Below are positions 16,236 to 24,993 of a stretch of DNA of 64,000 nt, one piece after another. Made by a program: the position numbers and the translations under genes. A model generated the notes under the pieces. It was given only the letters and a program-made list of their open reading frames with translations. It was not told the DNA's origin and ran no database searches. Positions within the stretch are counted from its first letter, which is position 1. Each line of letters begins with the position of its first letter. The DNA is from Selenomonadaceae bacterium (GTDB lineage Bacteria; Bacillota; Negativicutes; Selenomonadales; Selenomonadaceae), in contig JAFVEZ010000054.1 in assembly GCA_017475745.1 (NCBI GenBank), forward strand, positions 1 through 64,000, in the 5' to 3' direction.

Positions 16236-16895
16236 ATGTTTGTTGCAGAAAGAATGACTAAACACCCTGTTACTGTTACTTCAGAAACGTCAATAAGTGA
16301 CGCGGCAAAACTAATGAAGAAAAATCACTTTCACAGAATGTTAATCGTCGATAATGGAAAACTTGTGGGATACTTCAGTGATCGCGATGTTATGCGAGTG
16401 GCGCCTTCACCAGCAACTACTCTTTCACGCTATGAGATTCGTTCTCTTCTTGACAAAATGAAAGTCAAAGAGATTATGCAAAAGAAAGTTATAACCGTTA
16501 AGGAAGATGCAACCGTCGAAGAGGCTGCGTTGATTATGTATAACAATAAGGTTGGTGGTCTTCCGGTTATCAGCGACGTTGGCGCACTTGTCGGCATAAT
16601 CACCGCAACGGATATACTAAAGACTTTTGTTAATGTGATGGGCTTGCCTTCTGGTAAGACTCGTTTGACTCTTGAGATTGAGGACAAAATAGGCACCATT
16701 GCAGATATAACCAAAATTTTTGCAGAGAATGATGTGAACCTTGATAGTATAATAACTTGTCGTAGAGATGATGGAAAGTATGATCTTGTCGTTCGTGTCG
16801 ACGATAGAGAGAATGGACTTGATGACATCAAAGAGAAGTTAGAAGCCAAGGGTTACAAGGTAATTCACATTGCTAAGATAGGAGACAACAGATAG
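16236..16895 (+). CDS. CBS-pair and ACT domain protein (AcuB-like)
   Basis: This encodes 219 residues. Two CBS motifs fill about 1-130 (MTKHPVTVTSETSISDAAKLM; MQKKVITVKEDATVEEAALIM), each ending in a typical LVG(Y/I) turn with YFSDRDVMR and GIITATDIL. An ACT domain occupies about 145-219 (TLEIEDKIGTIADITKIFAEN). CBS pairs bind adenosyl ligands and ACT domains bind amino acids, so the protein is probably a small metabolic sensor. AcuB-like proteins in Bacillus are linked to acetoin use, but no acu genes are nearby here. AGGGGGA precedes the ATG. Confidence 0.88.
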   Translation: MFVAERMTKHPVTVTSETSISDAAKLMKKNHFHRMLIVDNGKLVGYFSDRDVMRVAPSPATTLSRYEIRSLLDKMKVKEIMQKKVITVKEDATVEEAALIMYNNKVGGLPVISDVGALVGIITATDILKTFVNVMGLPSGKTRLTLEIEDKIGTIADITKIFAENDVNLDSIITCRRDDGKYDLVVRVDDRENGLDDIKEKLEAKGYKVIHIAKIGDNR

Positions 16896-16931
16896 CAACC
16901 AACTTTACATTGAGGTTATTGTGAGGGTGAG

Positions 16932-17552
16932 GTGAACATTGTGAATGATTTGGCGTATAATTATGTAAATGAAGATGATGAATGCGATTATGAGATTATT
17001 GATGGCATAGTACACGGCATACAGCGCTATGAGATTATCGGAGGTGAAAAAGTCATTATGTCTCCTGCACCGAGTCTTACTCACATAACTATTATGAGAA
17101 GACTTATTGTAATTTTTGCAAGCTATATTGATGAAAATAATATTCAAGCGGAAGTTTTTCCTGATAATACCGATGTTTATTTTTCTAAAGAAGATCACTA
17201 CATGCCAGATTTGAGCATTGTATGTAATCCCTCGATTGTTTCAAATGGCAAAAAGGTACTTGGAGCACCGGATTTAATTATTGAAATTCTTTCAGAATCA
17301 ACTATGAAAAACGATCTTGGAAAAAAGAAAGATATTTACGAAAAGTACGGTGTCCGTGAATACTGGATTGTCAATCCCTGGATTAGGAGAGTAACAGTCT
17401 ACCATTTGATTAATGGCAAGTTCAAACTTAATGGTGAGTATGAGATCAGCGACGACGAAGAGAAGAATATAATCAAAGTCTCCATATTTGAAGGTATGAG
17501 TGTAGATTTACGAAAGGTCTTTAAGTTTGCTTTTAACTTCGATCAACAATAA
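16932..17552 (+). CDS. Uma2-family (DUF820) PD-(D/E)XK nuclease-like protein, copy 1
   Basis: This encodes 206 residues. The Uma2 core is clear: PDLSIVCNPS near 90 and PDLIIEILSESTMKNDLGKK at about 115-135, followed by YEKYGVREYWIVNP. The acidic residues and the lysine of these motifs form the predicted PD-(D/E)XK active site. No physiological role has been established for the family; members are very numerous in cyanobacteria. GTG 16932 is given, but GTG 16941, with GAGGTG 6 nt away, is at least as good a start. A paralogue follows directly. Confidence 0.85.
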   Translation: MNIVNDLAYNYVNEDDECDYEIIDGIVHGIQRYEIIGGEKVIMSPAPSLTHITIMRRLIVIFASYIDENNIQAEVFPDNTDVYFSKEDHYMPDLSIVCNPSIVSNGKKVLGAPDLIIEILSESTMKNDLGKKKDIYEKYGVREYWIVNPWIRRVTVYHLINGKFKLNGEYEISDDEEKNIIKVSIFEGMSVDLRKVFKFAFNFDQQ

Positions 17553-17576
17553 GAATACTTTGATGAGGAAGGTGAG

Positions 17577-18182
17577 TTGAGCATTTTGAACGAATTAATA
17601 TATGATTGTAAACTTTACGAATCATCAAATTATTATGAGATTATCGAAGGAGAAAAATTTAAAATGGCAGCAGCGAGACCGTTTCTCAAACACATAACAA
17701 TTTCTAACAAATTGTTTGGCATTTTTGATGAATATATCGTCAAGAATAACCTCAATGCTGCGGCTTTCGTTGAATGTGATGTTCATTTTCCTGATGGTAA
17801 CAATACTTTCATACCGGATTTTTGCGTTATTTGCAACTTTAGTGTCGTTGGTAGAGATGATGCAATTTACGGCACGCCGGATTTAGTGGTTGAGGTTCTC
17901 TCACGCTCTACTATGAAGAAAGATATAGGAATCAAGAAGAAGATCTATGAGCGCAACGGCGTCAAGGAATACTGGATTATCAGTCCTTGGGCTGAGAGTA
18001 TTGAAGTATATCATCTCATTGATGGCAAGTTTGAATTTAACAACGTTTATCAAGTATTCACCGAAGAAGAGTTTAACAGTTTGGAGGAATCAGAGAAAGC
18101 TGAGGTTAAATATGATATTCCCGTTTCGATATTTGATGATTTAATGGTAGATGTTCGTAAAGTATTTAAATGGTGGAACTAA
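17577..18182 (+). CDS. Uma2-family (DUF820) PD-(D/E)XK nuclease-like protein, copy 2
   Basis: This 201-residue tandem paralogue of the preceding gene shares the start MSILNEL-like pattern, YYEIIEGEKFKMAAA, IPDFCVICN and PDLVVEVLSRSTMKKDIG, then YERNGVKEYWIISPW. The catalytic-type residues are retained. Compared with copy 1 it has a short acidic insertion before the C-terminal strand (EEEFNSLEESEKAE). TTG 17577 has GAGGAAG at 7 nt; TTG 17586 is an alternative. The 24-nt gap and matching orientation suggest one transcript and a recent duplication. Confidence 0.85.
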   Translation: MSILNELIYDCKLYESSNYYEIIEGEKFKMAAARPFLKHITISNKLFGIFDEYIVKNNLNAAAFVECDVHFPDGNNTFIPDFCVICNFSVVGRDDAIYGTPDLVVEVLSRSTMKKDIGIKKKIYERNGVKEYWIISPWAESIEVYHLIDGKFEFNNVYQVFTEEEFNSLEESEKAEVKYDIPVSIFDDLMVDVRKVFKWWN

Positions 18183-18218
18183 ATAGTTAAAGTGTTTTTA
18201 AGATAGGAGAGATTGATT

Positions 18219-20651
18219 TTGCAGGTATCTACAAAGTGGTTGAAGGATTATATTAATATTGATATTACGCCTGAAGAGTTGGCAGAAAAGTTCACAATGG
18301 CAGGTGTACCAGTTGAGAATGTCATACACGCTGATGAAGGATTGGAGAAGGTTGTCACTGGCAAGATTGAGAAGTTGGAACTTCACCCGGATTCAGATCA
18401 TTTGCAGGTATGTCAAATGAATGTCGGAACAAGTGAACTTTTGCAGATTGTAACGGGCGCTCCAAATGTCAAGCAAGGACAAGTTGTACCAGTTGCACTT
18501 GTCGGTGCTCACTTGCCAAACGGTCAGAAGATTTCCAAAGGCAAGCTGCGCGGCGTGGCATCTAATGGTATGCTTTGCTCGGCGCAGGAACTTAATCTCG
18601 ATCTTGAGGGTCTGCCTGAGGAACAGAAGACAGGCATCTACATTCTGCCTGATGATACGCCCATTGGTGTGCCTGCCAAGGAAGTACTCGGTCTTGATGA
18701 TGTTGTGCTTGAGTTTGAACTGACTGCCAATCGCGGTGACTGTTTTAGTGTCTTCGGTCTCGTTCGTGAAGCTGCGGTCTTGACGGATAAAGAGCCAACA
18801 TTCCCTGACATTAAGGTCAACGAAGATGACAATGACAATGCTGCTGATCTCATTACCATCAAGATAGATGCTCCAGATCTTTGCAGTCGCTTTTCCTCAC
18901 GCATGCTCAAGAATGTCAAGTTGGGTCCTTCACCTGAGTGGATGCAGCAGAGACTTCAAGGAGCAGGTATTAGAGCTATAAACAATGTCGTCGATGTGAC
19001 GAACTTCGTCATGGTTGAACTTGGACAGCCAATGCATGCCTACGATTATGATGAGGTTGCTGGCCATGTCCTCAACGCCCGCCGTGCTGCTGAAGGTGAA
19101 CAGCTTCACACCCTCGATGATTCCAATCGTCTTGCAAAGGGTGGAGAATTGGTCATTGCTGACGCGGAGAAGGCAGCAGGTCTCGCAGGCGTTATGGGTG
19201 GATTTGAGACTGAGATCACCAATAAGACCAAGACTGTTGTACTTGAAGCGGCTTGCTTCAACAGTGCTTCTATTCGTCGTACTGCAAGGTCGGTTGGCCT
19301 GCACTCAGAAGCTTCGGGCAGATTTGAGCGCGGTACAGATGTTACTAACACAATCAGAGCACTCGATAGAGCAGCACAACTTCTTCAAGATATGGGTGCC
19401 TGTACAGTCTGCAAGGGTATTGTCGACAATTACCCAAGTCCCAAGCCTGAAGTTACCGTTGAGTTCACGCCTGAGCAGATCAATGCAAGACTCGGCACTG
19501 ATATTAAACCTAATATCATGGCAGACATTCTCACTAAACTTGGCTTTGTGGTCAGCAACAAAGGTGATGTTTACACCGTCAAGGTGCCGAGTTGGAGAAA
19601 TGATGTCACCTTGCCTGAAGATATTTCTGAAGAGATCGCCAGGATCACCGGCTTTGATAAAGTGCCTTCAACGTTGCCGATTGGTGAAACATCACAAGGT
19701 CATCAAAGTGATATGCAGAATTTCGTCGATAAAATTAAATCAGTCCTTACGTCACTCGGAATGAATGAGGAATTGTCCTTCAGCTTCACAAATCCGACTA
19801 TGTTTGACAAAATGAACGTTCCGCAGGACAGCGAACTTCGCAAGGCTGTGCCGATAATGAATCCGTTGACAGATGATTACCCGTTGCTTAGGACGACACT
19901 GTTGGCAAGTATCATGGAGAACGTTGCGAGGAACTATAGCCGCAAAAATGAAGATGTCAGACTCTTTGAGATTGCGCCTGTATTCTATCCAAAGGCACTG
20001 CCAATTACTGAACAACCAATCGAAACTCTCAAACTTGCCGGACTGATAATGGGTAGAAGAGAGCTAAAGGGCTGGAATCAAGGCAATGATGAAGTTGACT
20101 TCTACGACCTCAAGGGTATTATTGAGGAACTCTTTAAGCAAATTGCTATAGAGAAGTACACTGTTGAGATTGGCGAATCATTCGCAATGCACCCTGGCAA
20201 GACTGCCGTCTTCAAGAAGGGTAAGGACATTCTTGTAACTATTGGCGAGCTTCACCCTGCCATTGCTAACGCCTTCGATATTCCTAAGAAGATGTATGTA
20301 TTTGAAGCGGACGTTGCCACTCTTCTCAAGTATACCGCTAAAGGTTTCCACTATGAGCAGCTTCCTAAATATCCTGCAATTAGTCGTGATCTTGCTGTAC
20401 TCGTTGACAAGTCCATAGCTGCAGGAGAAGTCGAAAAGACAATCACCAAGACCGGCGGAAAGTTCTTTGATAAAGTGACGCTGTTCGATGTCTATACGGG
20501 TGAGAGAATTGGCGCCGATAAGAAGAGTCTAGCATTTAATATCAAGTTCCAATCGAATGACCGAACTCTGACTGACGCGGAAGCAGACGAAGCCTTTACA
20601 AAGATACTCTCTGCTGTGGAGAAGCAATTTAATGCAACTCTTCGCAGTTGA
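18219..20651 (+). CDS. pheT: Phenylalanine-tRNA ligase beta subunit
   Basis: This 810-residue subunit has the full bacterial length. An N-terminal tRNA-binding OB domain (about 40-150, HPDSDHLQVCQMNVG) is followed by B3/B4, where the editing site lies, a B5 domain (about 405-475) and the catalytic-like core, and a C-terminal FDX-ACB anticodon-binding domain (about 715-810, YPAISRDLAVLVDK). It works as an alpha2-beta2 enzyme with PheS. The start is TTG 18219, 9 nt from GGAGA; TTG 18213 is too close. pheS, normally just upstream, is absent and two Uma2 genes sit there instead, so pheS must be elsewhere. Confidence 0.95.
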   Translation: MQVSTKWLKDYINIDITPEELAEKFTMAGVPVENVIHADEGLEKVVTGKIEKLELHPDSDHLQVCQMNVGTSELLQIVTGAPNVKQGQVVPVALVGAHLPNGQKISKGKLRGVASNGMLCSAQELNLDLEGLPEEQKTGIYILPDDTPIGVPAKEVLGLDDVVLEFELTANRGDCFSVFGLVREAAVLTDKEPTFPDIKVNEDDNDNAADLITIKIDAPDLCSRFSSRMLKNVKLGPSPEWMQQRLQGAGIRAINNVVDVTNFVMVELGQPMHAYDYDEVAGHVLNARRAAEGEQLHTLDDSNRLAKGGELVIADAEKAAGLAGVMGGFETEITNKTKTVVLEAACFNSASIRRTARSVGLHSEASGRFERGTDVTNTIRALDRAAQLLQDMGACTVCKGIVDNYPSPKPEVTVEFTPEQINARLGTDIKPNIMADILTKLGFVVSNKGDVYTVKVPSWRNDVTLPEDISEEIARITGFDKVPSTLPIGETSQGHQSDMQNFVDKIKSVLTSLGMNEELSFSFTNPTMFDKMNVPQDSELRKAVPIMNPLTDDYPLLRTTLLASIMENVARNYSRKNEDVRLFEIAPVFYPKALPITEQPIETLKLAGLIMGRRELKGWNQGNDEVDFYDLKGIIEELFKQIAIEKYTVEIGESFAMHPGKTAVFKKGKDILVTIGELHPAIANAFDIPKKMYVFEADVATLLKYTAKGFHYEQLPKYPAISRDLAVLVDKSIAAGEVEKTITKTGGKFFDKVTLFDVYTGERIGADKKSLAFNIKFQSNDRTLTDAEADEAFTKILSAVEKQFNATLRS

Positions 20652-20707
20652 GAAAGTAAGTTAAACAGAATTACAGCAATTTACCAAAATGCCGTTATGT
20701 CAATATT

Positions 20708-20736
20708 AGCAGCAAGTTGTAAGTTGCTGTTTTTTA
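20708..20736 (+). terminator. Intrinsic terminator after pheT
   Basis: CAGCAA (20710-20715) pairs with TTGCTG (20724-20729) across an 8-nt loop, with a run of six T after it. Confidence 0.65.
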
Positions 20737-20781
20737 TTATTCAATTTAATTGATTTAATTTTAAAATCACTATAAAAAGAC

Positions 20782-20810
20782 TTTTCAAAAATGAAAGAGT
20801 AGTGTATAAT
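20782..20810 (+). promoter_or_regulatory. accC promoter
   Basis: TTTTCA (20782-20787) and a perfect TATAAT (20805-20810) are 17 bp apart, 39 bp before the accC ATG. Confidence 0.5.
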
Positions 20811-20849
20811 AAATTTAAATTATGATAAAATTGCCAGGAGGTTTTAAGT

Positions 20850-22286
20850 ATGTTCAAACGTGTCCTTATTGCTAATCGCGGCGAGATTGCAGTCAGAGTG
20901 ATCCGCGCTTGTCAAGAACTTGGCATTGAGACTGCCGCAATCTATTCAGACGCCGATAAGAACGCCCTCCATGTCCAAATGGCAGATGTGAGCTGCCGCG
21001 TTGGCAAAGAAGATGCCCTCGACAGCTACCTCAACAAAGAAGCTATCCTCTACGCCGCCTACACTGCCGAAGCCGATGCCGTTCACCCTGGCTATGGTTT
21101 TCTCTCTGAAGATGCCGAGTTTGCCGAGATGGTTACCAAGGCCGGTATGACTTGGATTGGCCCAATGCCAGAGACTATCAGACTCGTCGGTGACAAAGAT
21201 GCCGCCCGTGCTTCGATTGCACCGAGCGGCATTCCTATGAGTGCTGGCAGTCCACCGCTTACTACGCCTGAAATGGCTTTGGAATGGGCTGCTAAAGTTA
21301 AGTATCCGGTAATTCTCAAGCCTGTCAGCGGCGGCGGCGGCAAGGGTATGCTCATTGCTCACAATGAAGAAGAACTCAAGAAGGTACTTCAAATTGTTGA
21401 TCTCCAAAAGATTCGCTACTACTTTGAACACTATATTGAGAGATCACGCCATATTGAGGTTCAGATTGTTGCCGATAACTTCGGTGAGGTACTGCATCTC
21501 GGTGAGCGTGAATGTTCAATTCAGCGCCGCAATCAGAAGCTCCTAGAGGAGAGTCCGTCCATTGCCCTCACTGATGAAATGCGCGAATATGTTGGCAAGC
21601 TGGCTGTCAAGGCCGCCAAAGCAGTACACTACTCCAATATCGGTACGGTTGAGTTCTTGCTTGACCTCGCAACCAACGAGTTCTACTTCATGGAGATCAA
21701 TCCGCGCGTTCAAGTTGAGCATGGTGTCACCGAAGCTGTCACTCACGTTGATCTGGTACGTACTCAAATCAAGATTGCAGCCGGTGAGCCGCTTGAGTTC
21801 ACTCAGAAGGATATTAAATTCTACGGTCATGCTCTCGAATGTAGAATCAACGCCGAGGACCCTGACAATCACTTTCTGCCTGCACCTGGTAAGATTACTT
21901 TCATGCATGAGCCGAGTGGTCCGCGTGTGCGCTTCGACAGCGGCGTGACTGCCGGTCTCTCCATAGAGCCTTATTACGATTCAATGATCGCTAAAGTCAT
22001 TGCTCATGGTCTTACCCGCGGTGATTCAATCAGAATTATGCAGCGCGCCCTCAATGAGTTCATAATCGAAGGTGAGGACATCAAGACTACAATTCCGCTT
22101 CACAAACGCATACTCGAAGACCCATACTTCCGCACTGGCAACATCGACACACAATTCATTAAGAAGCGCCTACCGATTTATGAAGCAACTCAAAGGAAGT
22201 TGACTCTCAAGGAGAAAATGAACCTCACTCAAGCAATCGGTGAGAACTTGGCAAAGGCAATGGACGAGGGCCTTGATTATACCTAA
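20850..22286 (+). CDS. accC: Biotin carboxylase subunit (AccC-like)
   Basis: This 478-residue ATP-grasp enzyme carboxylates biotin on a carrier protein with ATP and bicarbonate. Landmarks are KRVLIANRGEIAVRVIRA at the start, HPGYGFLSE, the glycine-rich KPVSGGGGKGM, ECSIQRRNQKLLEE, FMEINPRVQVEHGVTE, and PYYDSMIAKVIA near the end. It is about 30 residues longer than the usual AccC, with a helical C-terminal extension (EKMNLTQAIGENLAKAM). The biotin carrier (accB) and carboxyltransferase genes are not adjacent. It could therefore serve acetyl-CoA carboxylase, pyruvate carboxylase or another biotin-dependent system. Confidence 0.88.
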   Translation: MFKRVLIANRGEIAVRVIRACQELGIETAAIYSDADKNALHVQMADVSCRVGKEDALDSYLNKEAILYAAYTAEADAVHPGYGFLSEDAEFAEMVTKAGMTWIGPMPETIRLVGDKDAARASIAPSGIPMSAGSPPLTTPEMALEWAAKVKYPVILKPVSGGGGKGMLIAHNEEELKKVLQIVDLQKIRYYFEHYIERSRHIEVQIVADNFGEVLHLGERECSIQRRNQKLLEESPSIALTDEMREYVGKLAVKAAKAVHYSNIGTVEFLLDLATNEFYFMEINPRVQVEHGVTEAVTHVDLVRTQIKIAAGEPLEFTQKDIKFYGHALECRINAEDPDNHFLPAPGKITFMHEPSGPRVRFDSGVTAGLSIEPYYDSMIAKVIAHGLTRGDSIRIMQRALNEFIIEGEDIKTTIPLHKRILEDPYFRTGNIDTQFIKKRLPIYEATQRKLTLKEKMNLTQAIGENLAKAMDEGLDYT

Positions 22287-22327
22287 GCAACGTATAAATA
22301 GGCAGTAGAGCATATCTGCTGATTGAA

Positions 22328-23806
22328 TCAAATATTGCTGCGTCCAACTGCTTCAAATGTATCAGTAAGTTCCTTAGAAGGTTCCTTGTCCATGAGACTG
22401 ACGACATAGATTGCAATCAATGAGAGAATGAAGCCCGGAACGATCTCATAGAGACCGAAGAGAGCAAGCTGCTTCCAAATGATAACTGTCACACCGCCAA
22501 CAATAATGCCAGCAATAACGCCGTTGCGGGTGGCACGCTTCCAGAATAAGCTCATCAAAATTGCTGGACCGAACGCCGCGCCGAAGCCTGCCCAAGCATA
22601 GGCAACCATATCGAGGATAAAACTGTCAGGATTGAAGGCAAGGAAGACGGAGATCGAGGCTATTACCAAGACCGAAGCCCTTGAAATCCAGACGAGTTCT
22701 TTCTGATCGGCGTCCTTCCTCAGCACCATGTGATAGAAGTCATTAGCAAAGGCTGAAGCCGCGACAAGAAGTTGTGATGATGCCGTTGACATAATCGCTG
22801 CAAGCACTGCTGAGAGGACTAATCCTGCGACAATCGGCGGGAAGAGTGCATTGGTCATTACCAAGAAGACAGTCTCGGCAGCAGTACCTTCAAGTGGCGT
22901 TGTCAAGTAGACCGCTCCGACCATTCCTACGCCAACCGCCGCGGCAAGTGATATAGTGACCCAAGTCATTGCGATATGCGTGGCTTGGGGTATTTCTTTG
23001 GTTGAATTGATTGCCATAAACCTTACTAAGATGTGTGGCTGTCCAAAATATCCGAGACCCCAAGCAAGAAGTGATACAATCTCAATAAAAGTTATCGTTG
23101 AGCCGTCAGGATTTGTGAACGGGTGGAACATAGACTCATTGTAATTGCTGATTGCGTTTATGGTATCACCGAAGCCACCCAATGTCATTGCGGCACAGAC
23201 AGGCACAATTAAGATTGCAAAGAACATCATAACGCCTTGAATGAAGTCTGTCCTCGACACTGCAAGGAAGCCGCCAATCAAGGTATAGAAGACAACGGAA
23301 CCGGCGCCGATAAAGATTGCAAGCTCATAGGGCAGACCGAAGACAGTCTCAAAGAGCTTGCCCGCAGCAACGAAACCACTTGAAGCGTAGAGAATGAAGA
23401 ATATCAATATGAATATTGCCGGCACAATTCTCAATAAGCCGCTTGTGTCGTGATAACGATTCTGCAAGAAGTCCGGCAGTGTCAAAGAATTATTGGCCAA
23501 TTCAGTATAACGACGAAGACGAGATGCAACGAGCTTCCAATTAGCCAGCGTGCCAAGTCCGAGACCGACGGCAATCCAGCCGGCATTAAGACCAGCAACG
23601 TAGGCAAAGCCTGGTAGACCCATCAACATCCAGCCGCTCATATCGGAAGCCTCAGCACTGAGCGAAGTTACCCAGGCACCAAGCTTGCGGTTACCAAGGA
23701 AGTAGTCGCTCATGTTCTTCGTCCGACGATAGTAGTATACGCCAATACCCATCATCAATCCGATGTAGAGTATGAACGTGTTGATTATAACCAAATCATT
23801 AGTCAT
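22328..23806 (-). CDS. putP: Sodium/proline symporter
   Basis: This 492-residue membrane protein of the sodium:solute symporter family has about 13 hydrophobic segments. The N-terminus has YYYRRTKNMSDYFLGNRKLG, as in PutP, then SAEASDMSGWMLMGLPG (sodium and proline site region in TM2) and NSLTLPDFLQNRY. It imports proline with Na+. ATG 23806 follows AGGAGGCT; the open frame's 10 extra codons have no site. It is monocistronic and convergent with accC, with only 41 bp between the two stops and no strong terminator visible there. Confidence 0.92.
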   Translation of the reverse strand: MTNDLVIINTFILYIGLMMGIGVYYYRRTKNMSDYFLGNRKLGAWVTSLSAEASDMSGWMLMGLPGFAYVAGLNAGWIAVGLGLGTLANWKLVASRLRRYTELANNSLTLPDFLQNRYHDTSGLLRIVPAIFILIFFILYASSGFVAAGKLFETVFGLPYELAIFIGAGSVVFYTLIGGFLAVSRTDFIQGVMMFFAILIVPVCAAMTLGGFGDTINAISNYNESMFHPFTNPDGSTITFIEIVSLLAWGLGYFGQPHILVRFMAINSTKEIPQATHIAMTWVTISLAAAVGVGMVGAVYLTTPLEGTAAETVFLVMTNALFPPIVAGLVLSAVLAAIMSTASSQLLVAASAFANDFYHMVLRKDADQKELVWISRASVLVIASISVFLAFNPDSFILDMVAYAWAGFGAAFGPAILMSLFWKRATRNGVIAGIIVGGVTVIIWKQLALFGLYEIVPGFILSLIAIYVVSLMDKEPSKELTDTFEAVGRSNI

Positions 23807-23844
23807 AGTTAGCCTCCTATGATTCAGAATTAACAAGCCTTATG

Positions 23845-23873
23845 ATTATAGCAGCTAAGTAGCGTTTAATCAA
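23845..23873 (-). promoter_or_regulatory. putP promoter
   Basis: On the minus strand, TTGATT (23873-23868) and a perfect TATAAT (23850-23845) are separated by 17 bp. Confidence 0.6.
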
Positions 23874-23889
23874 GCATTTATTTAAATCG

Positions 23890-23918
23890 TTGTCATTGAC
23901 ACTAGAGTATGATATAAT
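23890..23918 (+). promoter_or_regulatory. Promoter of the second LpxL-like gene
   Basis: TTGTCA (23890-23895) and a perfect TATAAT (23913-23918) are 17 bp apart, 39 bp before ATG 23958. It lies back to back with the putP promoter. Confidence 0.6.
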
Positions 23919-23957
23919 ATCAAAAGAATATAGATTCTGAATGTTGTGAGGTTCGCC

Positions 23958-24875
23958 ATGTCATATTATATAGTCCTTTTGATAAGTAAAATTGCTTGCT
24001 TGCTGCCCTGGTCACTTTGCAGGAAGATCGGGTGGCTGATGACACAGATCGCCTGGCCGTTTGTTCCTAAGCGGCGCAAGAATATGGCGCGCGAGAATAT
24101 TATGCGCTGTCTCAATGTAGATGCCGAAGAAGCTGAGCGAATATCAAAGGCAAGCGCGGTGCAGTGGGGTGACCTTCTATTTGAGGTTTTGCGATTTCCT
24201 GTCCTCAAGAATACCATGAAAGATCATGTCAAGGTTGAAGGTCTTCACTACTTAACGGATTATATCAACTCACCCGAACGGCAGAGCAAGGGTGGAGTAA
24301 TTGTCACCTGTCATAGTGATAACTGGGAACTGATGGGCGGTGCATTTGCACAATATGGAATCTCATTGGTCGGCGTTGCCAAGCAGCAGAAGTCCAGCAA
24401 TATGGACAAATTTATAAATGAGTATCGAACGTTAATCGGTATGCACATTACCTACAAGACCGGCGTTCGTGAGATGTTTGATATGCTTGGTGAAGGGTGG
24501 TTTATCGGCTTGATAATGGATCAAGACACAAATCGCCACGACGGTATTATTGTCAAGTTCTTCAACGAGCCGACCAACTATGTTCCAGGTGCTGCTTCAA
24601 TGTCGAGATTTAAGAATGTACCAATCTTTCCTGCATTCATGCACAGGAACGGCGATGGCACTCACACTTTGGTAGTGCAGCCGGCAATCTATGTCGAGAA
24701 GACCAAGAACAAACGAGAGGACATCAAGAAGACTACTCAACTGTTGGCATCGTTGATAGAAGAACATATTCGCAAGTATCCTGAGGAATGGTTCTGGTTA
24801 CACGACAGGTGGAAGTCAATGCGAGAGGAATTTTCACCTGAGGAGGTAGAAGAATTTAGGAAAGATTTAAACTAA
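23958..24875 (+). CDS. LpxL/HtrB-family acyltransferase, copy 2
   Basis: This 305-residue paralogue of the gene at 2219 has an N-terminal membrane anchor (YYIVLLISKIACLLPWSLC). The catalytic HX4E motif is in CHSDNWELMG (about 120-129), then MDQDTNRHDGI and the family C-terminus YPEEWFWLHDRWKS. It probably adds an acyl chain to a lipid A precursor at the inner membrane. ATG 23958 lies 6 nt after GTGAGG; GTG 23946 overlaps that site. The two copies differ clearly (GHIGTWEW against CHSDNWEL), so they are unlikely to be redundant. Confidence 0.88.
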   Translation: MSYYIVLLISKIACLLPWSLCRKIGWLMTQIAWPFVPKRRKNMARENIMRCLNVDAEEAERISKASAVQWGDLLFEVLRFPVLKNTMKDHVKVEGLHYLTDYINSPERQSKGGVIVTCHSDNWELMGGAFAQYGISLVGVAKQQKSSNMDKFINEYRTLIGMHITYKTGVREMFDMLGEGWFIGLIMDQDTNRHDGIIVKFFNEPTNYVPGAASMSRFKNVPIFPAFMHRNGDGTHTLVVQPAIYVEKTKNKREDIKKTTQLLASLIEEHIRKYPEEWFWLHDRWKSMREEFSPEEVEEFRKDLN

Positions 24876-24993
24876 ACTTCAATGTGTATACTTGTATTAT
24901 TAGTGCAAATCCTTTCTCATTGTGATAGAATAGTTGATGTCTATTGATTAGACTTCGTGAGTAATGTAATTGAAGTTTGGAGGAATATTTAAT

